A DNA stretch of 64,000 nucleotides from JABFRZ01 sp964631945 (GTDB lineage Bacteria > Planctomycetota > UBA1135 > GCA-002686595): assembly GCA_964631945.1 (NCBI GenBank), contig CAZWAY010000008.1, forward strand, positions 40,961-104,960, in the 5' to 3' direction. Below, piece after piece: positions 53,650-61,459 of this stretch (positions within the stretch are counted from its first letter, which is position 1; each line of letters starts with the position of its first letter). Below the pieces are notes generated by a model. It made no database searches. It was not told where the DNA came from and worked only from the letters and a program-made list of their open reading frames with translations. The translations under genes were made by a program, and so were the position numbers.

Positions 53650-54915
53650 ATGTCGTTGCCGGCCGAGCTGCGTGAGACGCTGACCTTCATCCTGGCGGGC
53701 GGGCAGGGCGAGCGCCTGATGCCGCTCACCGCCATCCGCGCCAAGCCGGCCGTGCCCTTCGGCGGTGCCTACCGCATCATCGACTTCACGCTCTCGAACT
53801 GCATCCACTCCGGGCTGCGGCGCATCCACGTGCTGACGCAGTACCAGGCGCGCTCGCTCGAGGAGCACATCCGCTTCGGCTGGAACTTCCTGCCGCGCCG
53901 GCTGTCGCAGTTCATCAGCGTGCGCCCGCCGCACCACCTCAAGACCGGCACCTGGTACCAGGGCACGGCCGACGCCATCTACCAGAACCTCGACACGCTG
54001 GAGGACGAGGAGCCGAGCCACGTGGTGATCCTCTCGGGCGACCACATCTACAAGATGGACTACGGGCGCATGCTCGAGCAGCACCTCGACACCAAGGCCG
54101 CGCTCACGATCGGCGCGGTCAAGGTGCCGGTCAGCGAGAGCCGGCGCTTCGGCATCTTCGAGGTGGATCAGGCCGACCACGTGCTGTCGTTCGAGGAGAA
54201 GCCCAAGCAGGGCAAGGAGATCCCGGGCCAGCCCGGCTTCTGCCTGGGCTCGATGGGCATCTACATCTTCGACGCGGACGAGCTGGTGCGGCGCCTGCGC
54301 GCGGACGCCGAGCGCGGGGCCGAGTCGAACCACGACTTCGGCAAGGACATCATCCCGCGCATGATCCAGGAGGTGCCGGTGCTGGCGCACCGCTTCCAGG
54401 ACATGCAGTTCCCCGAGCTCGAGCCCTACTGGCGCGACGTCGGCACGCTGGAGGCCTACTTCGACGCCAACATGGACCTGTGCAGCGTGCAGCCGCAGTT
54501 CAACCTGTACGACCTGGACTGGCCGATCTACACGCTGTGGCACAACGACCCGCCCGCCAAGACGATCTTCGACGAGTACGACGGGCGCAAGTCGGAGGTG
54601 GTGGACTCGCTCATGTGTCCCGGCGTGGTCGTCTCGGGCGCCAAGGTGCGCCGCTCGATCCTGTCGAATCGTGTCAGAGTCGAGGAGAAGGCCCTGGTCG
54701 AGGACTCGATCGTCTTCGCCGGCTGCACCATCGGCCGCGACGCGCGCGTGCGCCGCGCCATCGTCGACAAGTGGATCCAGATCCCGCCCGGCGCGCGCAT
54801 CGGCTTCGACCCCGAGGAGGACCGCCGCCGCTTCACGGTCAGCGAGTCCGGCATCGTGGTCGTGACCGGCGGCCACGCGACCAAGAACGCGCCGGCCTGG
54901 TTGACGGTGGGCTGA
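53650..54915 (+). CDS. glgC: Glucose-1-phosphate adenylyltransferase
   Basis: This 421-residue ADP-glucose pyrophosphorylase makes ADP-glucose and PPi from ATP and glucose-1-phosphate, the committed step of bacterial glycogen synthesis. It has FILAGGQGERLMPLTAIRAKPAVPF-type phosphate loop residues (first 13: LTFILAGGQGERL), GTADAIYQN, the active-site SGDHIYKMDYG and the substrate site FEEKPKQ. A C-terminal beta helix (from about residue 300) carries the allosteric and tetramer contacts. The ATG at 53650 has an AGAGGA site 8 bases upstream. It diverges from the GT4-GH57 genes, and its stop is only 3 bp from that of the convergent antitoxin gene. Confidence 0.97.
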   Translation: MSLPAELRETLTFILAGGQGERLMPLTAIRAKPAVPFGGAYRIIDFTLSNCIHSGLRRIHVLTQYQARSLEEHIRFGWNFLPRRLSQFISVRPPHHLKTGTWYQGTADAIYQNLDTLEDEEPSHVVILSGDHIYKMDYGRMLEQHLDTKAALTIGAVKVPVSESRRFGIFEVDQADHVLSFEEKPKQGKEIPGQPGFCLGSMGIYIFDADELVRRLRADAERGAESNHDFGKDIIPRMIQEVPVLAHRFQDMQFPELEPYWRDVGTLEAYFDANMDLCSVQPQFNLYDLDWPIYTLWHNDPPAKTIFDEYDGRKSEVVDSLMCPGVVVSGAKVRRSILSNRVRVEEKALVEDSIVFAGCTIGRDARVRRAIVDKWIQIPPGARIGFDPEEDRRRFTVSESGIVVVTGGHATKNAPAWLTVG

Positions 54916-54918
54916 GGC

Positions 54919-55266
54919 TCAGGCCGCCGACGAGCGGATGAGGCGCGCGAGCTCGCGCGGGTCGGCTCCCAGAGCGAGCAGCGTGCGCACGAGCAGGTCG
55001 ATCGAGACCGTGGGATCGCCCGTCTCCATCTTGGCGACCCGTGATTGGCTGGAACCGATGCGGCGCGCCAGCGCGGTCTGTGTGAGGTGCTTGCGCTCGC
55101 GTCGAAGGCGCAGGCCGCGCGCCAGGGCGAGCCGGATCTCGATCAGCGCGGATTCCGCATCGGAGAGCCCGAGAAACTCCCGCACGCTTCCGACCTTCCA
55201 GCCGGCGGCCTCGAGGAGCTTGCGCCTCTCGGCCGACATCGGACGGGTCTCATCTCGTTTCTTCAT
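54919..55266 (-). CDS. XRE-family antitoxin (HigA-like)
   Basis: This 115-residue protein has a C-terminal helix-turn-helix of the XRE type: LTQTALARRIGSSQSRVAKME, then TVSIDLLVRTLLALG. The N-terminal part is the toxin-binding extension usual for HigA proteins. It would neutralise the upstream toxin and repress the operon by binding its promoter. It overlaps the toxin gene by 17 bp, in the toxin-first order typical of higBA. It converges with glgC. Confidence 0.88.
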   Translation of the reverse strand: MKKRDETRPMSAERRKLLEAAGWKVGSVREFLGLSDAESALIEIRLALARGLRLRRERKHLTQTALARRIGSSQSRVAKMETGDPTVSIDLLVRTLLALGADPRELARLIRSSAA

Positions 55267-55585
55267 AGCGCTTCAGGCGTAGGCGACAGGCGTGGATCAC
55301 GCGGAGCGGGATCCTTCGCGTCTTCTTCTCGAAGACCGCCAGAATGGCCACCGCATCCGGATCGAGGCGATAGACGATTCGCCACGAAGAGTCTTGGTCG
55401 GGGACGCGAAGCTCGTGACAACGAGGACCGATGGCCGGCATGGGCCTGGAGTGCGGCATGCCGAGACGCTCGCCCTCTTGAACCTGGCGGAGCAGGTGGC
55501 CCGCCTCGATACGTGCGGCCTTCGAGAACGGCGGCGAATGGATGCTTCCGTGTACCCATACGAGACTTCGATCTTCGGGCGACAT
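55250..55585 (-). CDS. HigB/RelE-like toxin (Gp49-type)
   Basis: This 111-residue protein of the phage-derived Gp49/HigB toxin group carries the core HELRVPDQDSSWRIVYRL, then AILAVFEKKTRRIPLRVI, and ends in a basic helix (ACRLRLKRYEE). Family members cleave mRNA in the ribosomal A-site. The catalytic Arg/Lys residues are typical but have not been tested here. The ATG at 55585 starts the operon. Antitoxin translation begins inside its 3' end. It lies within a short region with other horizontally mobile-looking genes (an orphan methyltransferase nearby). Confidence 0.88.
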   Translation of the reverse strand: MSPEDRSLVWVHGSIHSPPFSKAARIEAGHLLRQVQEGERLGMPHSRPMPAIGPRCHELRVPDQDSSWRIVYRLDPDAVAILAVFEKKTRRIPLRVIHACRLRLKRYEETR

Positions 55586-55746
55586 GCTATGTCAGAACGG
55601 GCATGTTGTCGAGGGCAAGACTCCCGGATGCCTGCCCAAGACGCTCGCGCCCACCGGGTGGTTTCGGGCGTGGTCCGGGGAATCGGCGGCCGTGCGCCGC
55701 GGTGTGTCTGTCCCTCCAGACCCGCCCCGGCGACCGCTCGACTACG

Positions 55747-56524
55747 TCACCAGCGCAGCGACAGGCACGACAGGCCGCCGTCCTGCTTCTGGAACTCGGA
55801 CATGTCGAGCGCGAGCGGGGCGTGGCCGGCGCGCTCGAGGAGTTCGGCGACGCGCGCGAAGCCGGCCGGGACGAGCACGCGCTCGTTGACGCGCACGCAG
55901 TTGGCGGCGTACTCCTCCACGCGCGGCACGCGCAGGAGGCTCCAGCCCTCGAACGCGGGGGGCGGCGAGCGCGTCGATCACGAGCAGGTCGCGCTTCCCG
56001 GGGTGCGCGAGGCCGCTCTTCAGGTGCAGGATGCCGGGCACCGCGCGGATGTCGACCAGGGTCGAGGTGAGGCCCTGCTGCGCGAGCAGCGCGGCGAGCT
56101 GGCGCGCGCCGTGCTCGTTCGTGCGCTGCGACAGGCCGATGAAGACGTGCCCGCCCGCCTCGCACACGTCGCCGCCGTCGAGCGTCCCGGGCGCGCGGAT
56201 GCGTTCCGTGCGCGCGAAGAGCGCGTGCAGCGCCGCCTCGACCGCCTCGGTCTCGCCCAGCCGGCTCGCGGCGCCCGGGCGCGTGATCACGGCCAGGCCC
56301 GGGACGAGCACGGCCGTGTCCTCGACGAAGGTCGAGTCGGGGAAGCGCCCGTCCGGAGCGAGCTCCACCAGCGCGAGCCCGAGCTCCGCGAGCGCGGCGC
56401 AGTAGCGCGCGTGCTGCTCCCGCGCCCGCGCCAGGTCCGGCGCTCCCAGCGCGACCGTGGTCAGACCGTCCGCGAAGCTCGCGCCCGGCGGACACACCAG
56501 CGCGTGGCCGAGGCGCGGCGTCAC
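55747..56524 (-). pseudogene. Dimethylarginine dimethylaminohydrolase gene with +1 frameshift
   Basis: Family members hydrolyse N-methylated arginines to citrulline. Translation from the GTG at 56524 (overlapping the methyltransferase stop, GTGA) gives GHALVCPPGASFADGL, then FPDSTFVEDTAVL, GTLDGGDVC, RTNEHGARQL and ILHLKSGL, a typical dimethylargininase. After DLLVIDALAA the frame leaves the family. The proper C-terminus (FEGWSLLR, EEYAANCVRVNERV with the catalytic Cys, ending SCLSLRW) continues in the next frame to the TGA at 55747. Deleting one base from the G6 run at 55957-55962 restores a 258-residue protein. Without that correction the catalytic Cys is lost. A sequencing or assembly error in the homopolymer is as likely as true gene decay. 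Confidence 0.85.
55957..55962 (-). other. Homopolymer G6 at the site of the frameshift
   Basis: Six G residues (C on the coding strand) mark where one extra base breaks the dimethylargininase frame. Five would restore it. Confidence 0.8.
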
Positions 56525-57396
56525 GCCCTCCCGCTCCCGCCTTCGTCCGTCAACCCTTCGTCCGTCAACCCGACGACCTCCGGCTCGAAGCGCGCCAGGC
56601 GCCGCGCCATCAGCTCGACCGCCGCGCGGCTCTCGTCGATCAGCACGAAGCCGCGCCCGTGCTTGGCGGCGGCCTCGCCGCTCGTGCCGCTGCCGGCGAA
56701 GAAGTCCAGCACGACGTCGCCCGGAGCGCTGTGCACCTTGACGATGCGCTCCAGGATCCCGAGCGGCTTCTGCGTCGGGTAGCCGGTCTTCTCCTTGCCG
56801 TTGGTGGGCACGATCGTGTGCCACCACACGTCGGTGGGCGTCTTGCCGAGCGCGGCCTTCTCGGGCGTGACCAGGCCCGGCGCCATGTAGGGGATGCGGT
56901 CCATGGCCTCGAAGTCGAACACGTAGCGCTCGGGATCGAGCGCGTACCACAGGATCGAATCGTGCTTGGCCGGCCAGCGCGTCTTCGAGCGCGCGCCGTA
57001 GTCGTAGGCCCACACGATCTCGTTCAGGAAGCACTCGCGCCCGAGCAGGGCGTCGAGCGCCACCTTGACGTGGTGCACCTCGCGCGCGTCGAGGTGCACG
57101 AACAGCGAGGCGTCGGGGGTCAGGCAGCGCAGCGCCAGCTCGATGCGCGGGATCAGGAAGGCGCAGTAGTCGTCGAAGCGGTCGTCGAAGCTCGCGCTGG
57201 CCGCGCGCTCGACCCGGAAGCCGCGCCCGCCGAAGCCGCGCCGGTCCGCCGCGCCCTCCGTCGTCTCGACCCGCATCCGGTCGCGCTTCTGCACGCGCCC
57301 GCTGTTGAAGGGCGGATCGATGTAGCACAGGCGCGCGAAAGCCGCAGGCAGGGTGGGCAAGGCCTGCCCATTCTCAGCCAGGAGGATCGTGCGCAC
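56521..57396 (-). CDS. Site-specific DNA methyltransferase (beta class, N6-adenine/N4-cytosine)
   Basis: This 291-residue enzyme has the catalytic motif YIDPPFNSG near residue 30, followed much later by the SAM-binding motif DVVLDFFAGSGTSGE. This order is typical of beta-class amino-methyltransferases. Supporting segments include WWHTIVPTNGKEKTGYPTQKPL. No restriction endonuclease is encoded next to it, so it is an orphan that may act in regulation or phage defence. The GTG at 57396 immediately precedes the conserved N-terminus (RTILLAENGQAL). Its last codons carry a duplicated Leu-Thr-Asp-Glu-Gly segment coded by the 15-bp tandem repeat at 56542-56571. The stop overlaps the start of the dimethylargininase gene. 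Confidence 0.9.
   Translation of the reverse strand: MRTILLAENGQALPTLPAAFARLCYIDPPFNSGRVQKRDRMRVETTEGAADRRGFGGRGFRVERAASASFDDRFDDYCAFLIPRIELALRCLTPDASLFVHLDAREVHHVKVALDALLGRECFLNEIVWAYDYGARSKTRWPAKHDSILWYALDPERYVFDFEAMDRIPYMAPGLVTPEKAALGKTPTDVWWHTIVPTNGKEKTGYPTQKPLGILERIVKVHSAPGDVVLDFFAGSGTSGEAAAKHGRGFVLIDESRAAVELMARRLARFEPEVVGLTDEGLTDEGGSGRA
56542..56571. repeat. 15-bp tandem duplication
   Basis: Two adjacent copies of TTCGTCCGTCAACCC add five residues to the C-terminus of the methyltransferase. This is a recent in-frame duplication. Confidence 0.9.
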
Positions 57397-57446
57397 GGGG
57401 CGGAGCGTAGCGGCGAGGCCCGCGGTCCGTCGAGTGCTCCGCGCGG

Positions 57447-58802
57447 TCAGCGCGCGCGCGCTACGTCCTCGAAATGGCGGGCCAGGTGAGGCCAGAGGAC
57501 TTCCGCGAGCAGCGCGCAGCCGTCCGCGTTCAGGTGCCCGTCGGAGCCCTGCGGCCAGAGGGGCGTGTCCGCGGCCAGGGCCGCGAGGATCTCCGGCAGG
57601 GGATCCACGAGCGGGAGCGAGCGTTCGCGCGCCAGGGCGCCGAGGTGCTCGGTCATGGCGCGTTCCGCGCCGCCGAGCGCATCCAGCCCGAGCGCGCGGG
57701 GATCCGCGCGCGCCTCGAGCAAGCGCTGGTAGGCGTACTCCTTGGTGTGGATCAGGAGCAGGACGAGCTCGACCTCGCTCCGCCGGCAGGCCGCCGCCAT
57801 GCGCTCCAGGCACAGCGCGGTGATGCGCAGTCCGTCGCGCACGTCGGGCTGCTCGAGACCGAGGCTGCGGAAGCGGTAGGCGGCCGTGAACAGGGTGCGG
57901 ATCCGCCCCTGCTCGAAGCTCTGGGGCCGACCGGCCTGCCAGTACACGTCCGCCAGGTAGCGACTGGCCTTGAGCTGCAACTTGAGCTCGTGCGCCAGGC
58001 TGCCGAGCAGGCGCGAGCCGCCCAGTGCGGCGTCGAGCAGGCCCATCGACAGGTTGAGCGAGCGTCCGTCCCCACGGGGCAGGTCGTCGGGAACGGCGTA
58101 GGCCAGGCGCGGGTCGCGGAACTCGGCATGGCGCTCCAGCCCCGCGAAGCGGTGCGCGTCGAGCACGTCGTTGCCCAGGAAGATCCCCACCACGAGCACG
58201 CGTGGCCGCAGCGACAGGGCGCGCTCCGTCAGGGCCAGATACTGGAGCGGTCCGTAGCCGCCGAGACTCATGTTGTAGACCGTCAGACCCGAGCGCGTGG
58301 CCAGCGCACTCGGGTAGGAGTCGAGGCGGCGGACGTTCGTGCCGAAGGTCAGCGAGTCCCCCAGGCAGACGATGTGTGCTCGTTCGGGCACGGAGCGGTT
58401 GCGGAAGCCCCACTCGTCGAGGTCGGAGCGTTCCGGCACGTGGGCGTGGCCCAGCTCGGGGTCGGGTACGAGCTCCGGCACGGAGAAGCGCTGCAGGTCG
58501 AGGATCCGGATCGTGGCCTCGACCAGCAACAGTGCCGCCAGCCCGGCCGCCAAGGCGAGGCCCAGGCGCCGCCACAGGGGCAGCGCGCGCGGGCCCAGCC
58601 AGAGCGAGGCGGCCGGGAGCATGAGCAGCCCCCCGAGCGCCGTGCCCAGCACCCGGTGTCGTGACTCGCCGTGCAGGAACCCGTCGCTCAGCAGCACGGC
58701 CCCGGAGAGGGCCAGCACGATCAGGAACCCGCGCGTGCGGCGATCGGCCGCCGAGAGCGCGGGTGCGACCCGTCCGCCGCCACGCGCGTCTTCGCCTTGC
58801 AC
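57447..58802 (-). CDS. Membrane-anchored SGNH/GDSL-like hydrolase
   Basis: This protein of about 451 residues has three hydrophobic segments in its first 100 residues and a soluble domain beyond. The soluble domain has the SGNH block-I motif IVCLGDSLTFG, block III GIFLGNDVLDAH and the C-terminal DGHLNADGCALL (Asp-x-His of block V). It resembles the SGNH domains that act as O-acetyl esterases or transferases on envelope glycans. I favour the GTG at 58802, which has AAGGA 5 bases upstream, over the GTG at 58817. It lies between the methyltransferase and an esterase gene, all on the minus strand. Confidence 0.8.
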   Translation of the reverse strand: MQGEDARGGGRVAPALSAADRRTRGFLIVLALSGAVLLSDGFLHGESRHRVLGTALGGLLMLPAASLWLGPRALPLWRRLGLALAAGLAALLLVEATIRILDLQRFSVPELVPDPELGHAHVPERSDLDEWGFRNRSVPERAHIVCLGDSLTFGTNVRRLDSYPSALATRSGLTVYNMSLGGYGPLQYLALTERALSLRPRVLVVGIFLGNDVLDAHRFAGLERHAEFRDPRLAYAVPDDLPRGDGRSLNLSMGLLDAALGGSRLLGSLAHELKLQLKASRYLADVYWQAGRPQSFEQGRIRTLFTAAYRFRSLGLEQPDVRDGLRITALCLERMAAACRRSEVELVLLLIHTKEYAYQRLLEARADPRALGLDALGGAERAMTEHLGALARERSLPLVDPLPEILAALAADTPLWPQGSDGHLNADGCALLAEVLWPHLARHFEDVARAR

Positions 58803-58878
58803 CTCATTCCTTCGCACGTTGCGAGGATAGACGACGACCGGCCGCGTCGCTGCGGCCGAGGGCCGACATCACGCCGTC

Positions 58879-59604
58879 CTACGCCATCTCGCCCAGGTAC
58901 TTCGGCAGCATCTCGCGCCACGTCGGCCAGTCGTGGGCCCAGTCGTCCCAGGTGTCGACGCGGTTCGGGACGCCCTTCTTGCCGAGCGCGTCGGCCACGC
59001 GCCAGGACTGCTGGGGTTCCTCGGCGCGACCGGTGCCGTGGGTCAGGAGCACGAAGCGCTGGCGCAGACGCCGCAGCTGCTCGCCCTCGCCCAGGCCCGG
59101 CAGGAAGTGCAGCGGCGAGGCGAAGTAGTGGTCGCTCGGCACCTCCTTGTTCATCCACTTGGTGATGTCGTAGGTGCCGCTCATGCAGATCGCCTTCGAG
59201 AACACGTCCGGGTGCCGGCAGATCATCGAGAGCGCGTTGAAGGCGCCGATCGAGGGGCCGGTGGCCACGATCTCGATGGCGGGCGAGCGGCAGTCCTGGC
59301 GGATGGCCGGCACCAGCTCGTGGTACACGAAGCCGTCGTACTGGGTCTGCACGCGCGCGATCTCGGGCGCGCTCTTGCTGGCGAGCAACGCCTTGCCGGA
59401 CACGCTGTCGACCGAGTAGAGCTTGATCCGGCCGCCCTCCAGCAGCGGCTGGAGCGCCTGGACCATCAGGAAGCGCTCGACCTCCTCGGCGTCGGCCGCG
59501 GCGGTCGGGAAGAACAGCACCGGCGTGCCGAACTCGCCCCAGCGCGTGACGGTGACGTCCTGGCCGAGACGGGTCGAGAACCACGAGGTCTTGAGCTTGG
59601 GCAT
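58879..59604 (-). CDS. Alpha/beta-hydrolase esterase (EstA/D-like)
   Basis: This 241-residue cytoplasmic alpha/beta hydrolase has its nucleophile Ser in GPSIGAFNAL. A TPVLFFPTAAADAEEVERF segment lies near the oxyanion region, and a late His lies in WDDWAHDWPTW. It resembles a group of putative esterases found beside ATP-grasp proteins. The ATG at 59604 lies 43 bp downstream of the ATP-grasp gene on the same strand, so both probably form one operon. Substrate unknown; no signal peptide. Confidence 0.82.
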   Translation of the reverse strand: MPKLKTSWFSTRLGQDVTVTRWGEFGTPVLFFPTAAADAEEVERFLMVQALQPLLEGGRIKLYSVDSVSGKALLASKSAPEIARVQTQYDGFVYHELVPAIRQDCRSPAIEIVATGPSIGAFNALSMICRHPDVFSKAICMSGTYDITKWMNKEVPSDHYFASPLHFLPGLGEGEQLRRLRQRFVLLTHGTGRAEEPQQSWRVADALGKKGVPNRVDTWDDWAHDWPTWREMLPKYLGEMA

Positions 59605-59647
59605 GGCGAGCGGCACGGGGGGACGCGGGAGAGGAGCGGGGCTGTCG

Positions 59648-60904
59648 CTAGGCGCCGGCCGTCGCGCGCTGGGCCGCGTCGTGCTCGCGCCACTCCTGGA
59701 TCTTCTGCCAGAAGTGCTCGGTGAACTGCGCGTGCTCGTGGGCGGGGAACAGGGCCGCGACCTTGGCCTGGATGGCCTCGCGCGCGCGCGCGGTGCCGAA
59801 GAACTCCCAGGCCACCTCGTCCAGGTGCGCCAGGTGCTGCTCGCAGAACTCCTCGAAGCGCTCGGTCTCGAAGCGCTCGTGGGCAATGGCGGCGTAGGCC
59901 GCGAGCTTGTCGCGCTGCGGCATGTCCTCGGCCGCGATCGCGAAGAACGGCTGCCAGTCCTGGTTCAGGCGCATGGGCTTCTTGGTCGCGGCGCAGAACA
60001 GCGACCAGCGGATCTTGGCCTTCACCAGCCACGGGAAGTGCACGTGCAGCGAGGTGACCTGGCTGTCCGGGCAGGGATTGGCGAAGTCGATCGGGTACCA
60101 CACGCCGTCCTTCAGCAGCGCCTCGCAGGAGTTGAAGTCCCAGCCGAAGAACGAGTTGATCGTGAGGGTCGTGTCCTCGAGCAGGGACTCGTCCTCGTCG
60201 CTCAGGAAGTCGCGCTCGGGCAGGTAGCGCTCGTGCAGCGGCTTGGCCGGGTCGTACTTGACGGTCTTGGTCTGCGGCCCGACGCCGATGCAGCGCACGA
60301 AGGACTCGAACGGGAACACGCCCTGTTGCAGGTGCATCACGAAGCGCCCGGACTTCTCGTAGGCCTCGCGCAGGGCCTTGTCGTCGTCGATCTTGTTGAC
60401 CCCGACCCAGCCGCCGCCGTCGAAGGGCTTCATGAACAGGGGGTAGCCGAGATCCTTGCCCATCTCGCCGATGTCGAACAGCTTGGCGTAGCGCTCGAGC
60501 GTCACCTGCAGGTCGGGCTTCTCCTCGTACGACTTGGGCGGCAAGAGCCAGGTGCGCGGGATCGGCAGGCCGAGGCGCATCATCGCGCAGTAGGTGGTGT
60601 GCTTCTCGTTCGACTGCACCGACCACGGGTTGTTGAAGACGTAGACCCCGTTCAGGATCACGGCCTTCTTGATCCACTCGCGACTGAGGTGGTACCAGTG
60701 CGTCAGGCGGTCGATCACCACGTCGTACTTGGACGGGTCCTCCAGCCGGAACGGGTCGATCGCCACGCGCGAGACCTCGAAGCGCAGCGTGTCGCGCCCG
60801 ATCCTGGGAGCGAGCGCGAGCTTCGCGACGATCTCCTCGTAGCAGATCGGCCAGCAGACGTCGGCTCCGAGGGACAGGCCGATCTTGCGCGTGACTTGGG
60901 CCAC
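59648..60904 (-). CDS. ATP-grasp family ligase-like protein
   Basis: This 418-residue protein has the ATP-grasp layout: an N-terminal Rossmann-like part, then PLFMKPFDGGGWVGV with the phosphate-binding Lys-Pro and Gly-rich loop. The C-terminal metal site lies around YPIDFANPCPD. Family members join a carboxylate to an amine or thiol using ATP. The substrate cannot be told from sequence. It is followed after 43 bp by the esterase. It is preceded by a 74-bp gap and a divergently unrelated lipoprotein gene on the same strand. Pairing with two esterases in this region suggests formation and cleavage of an amide or ester conjugate. Confidence 0.82.
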   Translation of the reverse strand: MAQVTRKIGLSLGADVCWPICYEEIVAKLALAPRIGRDTLRFEVSRVAIDPFRLEDPSKYDVVIDRLTHWYHLSREWIKKAVILNGVYVFNNPWSVQSNEKHTTYCAMMRLGLPIPRTWLLPPKSYEEKPDLQVTLERYAKLFDIGEMGKDLGYPLFMKPFDGGGWVGVNKIDDDKALREAYEKSGRFVMHLQQGVFPFESFVRCIGVGPQTKTVKYDPAKPLHERYLPERDFLSDEDESLLEDTTLTINSFFGWDFNSCEALLKDGVWYPIDFANPCPDSQVTSLHVHFPWLVKAKIRWSLFCAATKKPMRLNQDWQPFFAIAAEDMPQRDKLAAYAAIAHERFETERFEEFCEQHLAHLDEVAWEFFGTARAREAIQAKVAALFPAHEHAQFTEHFWQKIQEWREHDAAQRATAGA

Positions 60905-60978
60905 TTCGTGCTCCTACGTGCTCACTCCGGGCGTTGCGGAGGCGACAGTGTAGCGCCGGCCCGCCGGAGCGCCGAGCG

Positions 60979-61422
60979 TCAGCGCGCGAGCTTGCTCAGC
61001 TGCTCTTGCACGGCCTTGAGCGCGGCGACCACGCGCGGGTCGTTCTTGAAGCGCTCGATCAGGTCCTCGACCTTGGTCTGCAGCCCCGCCAGGTCGAGCT
61101 TGCTCGTGAGCGAGGTGCGCAGCTGGGCCAGCTTCTCCAGCGCCAGGCGCACCTCCTCCGCGACCTTCTGGGCCGTCTCGGAATCCTTGGCCGCCTCGAA
61201 CTCGCGCACGGCCACGTCCACGAACTCCTGGACCTTCGCCTTGACCTGCTCGGGCGCGGCCTGGGCCAGCTCACTGGCCTTCGCGGCGAGCTGCTGGCCA
61301 GCCTCGGAGGCGGCCCGGGTCGCGGCCTGGACCACGTTGGCGGTCTTCTCGCCCGACTGACCGCAGGCACAGACGAGCAGCACGGTGGGGAGCGCGGCGC
61401 GGAGCACGGTGGCGAGCTTCAT
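60979..61422 (-). CDS. Alpha-helical lipoprotein
   Basis: This 147-residue protein starts MKLATVLRAALPTVLLVCACGQSG. The Cys after LVCA fits a lipobox, so it is probably a lipid-anchored envelope protein. The mature part is almost wholly charged helix (heptad-like, Ala/Glu/Lys-rich, for example ELAQAAPEQVKAKVQEFVDVA), similar to stress-related or Lpp-like coiled coils. No family is recognised. The ATG at 61422 gives this clear signal; the open frame upstream has no similarity. Confidence 0.7.
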   Translation of the reverse strand: MKLATVLRAALPTVLLVCACGQSGEKTANVVQAATRAASEAGQQLAAKASELAQAAPEQVKAKVQEFVDVAVREFEAAKDSETAQKVAEEVRLALEKLAQLRTSLTSKLDLAGLQTKVEDLIERFKNDPRVVAALKAVQEQLSKLAR

Positions 61423-61459
61423 GCCCCGAGGATACCAGAGTCGGCCTTCTCGAGACGGG

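Noticed and set aside
55542..55889. 115-codon + strand frame opposite the toxin and dimethylargininase genes
   Set aside because: It is antisense to two supported genes and has no similarity.
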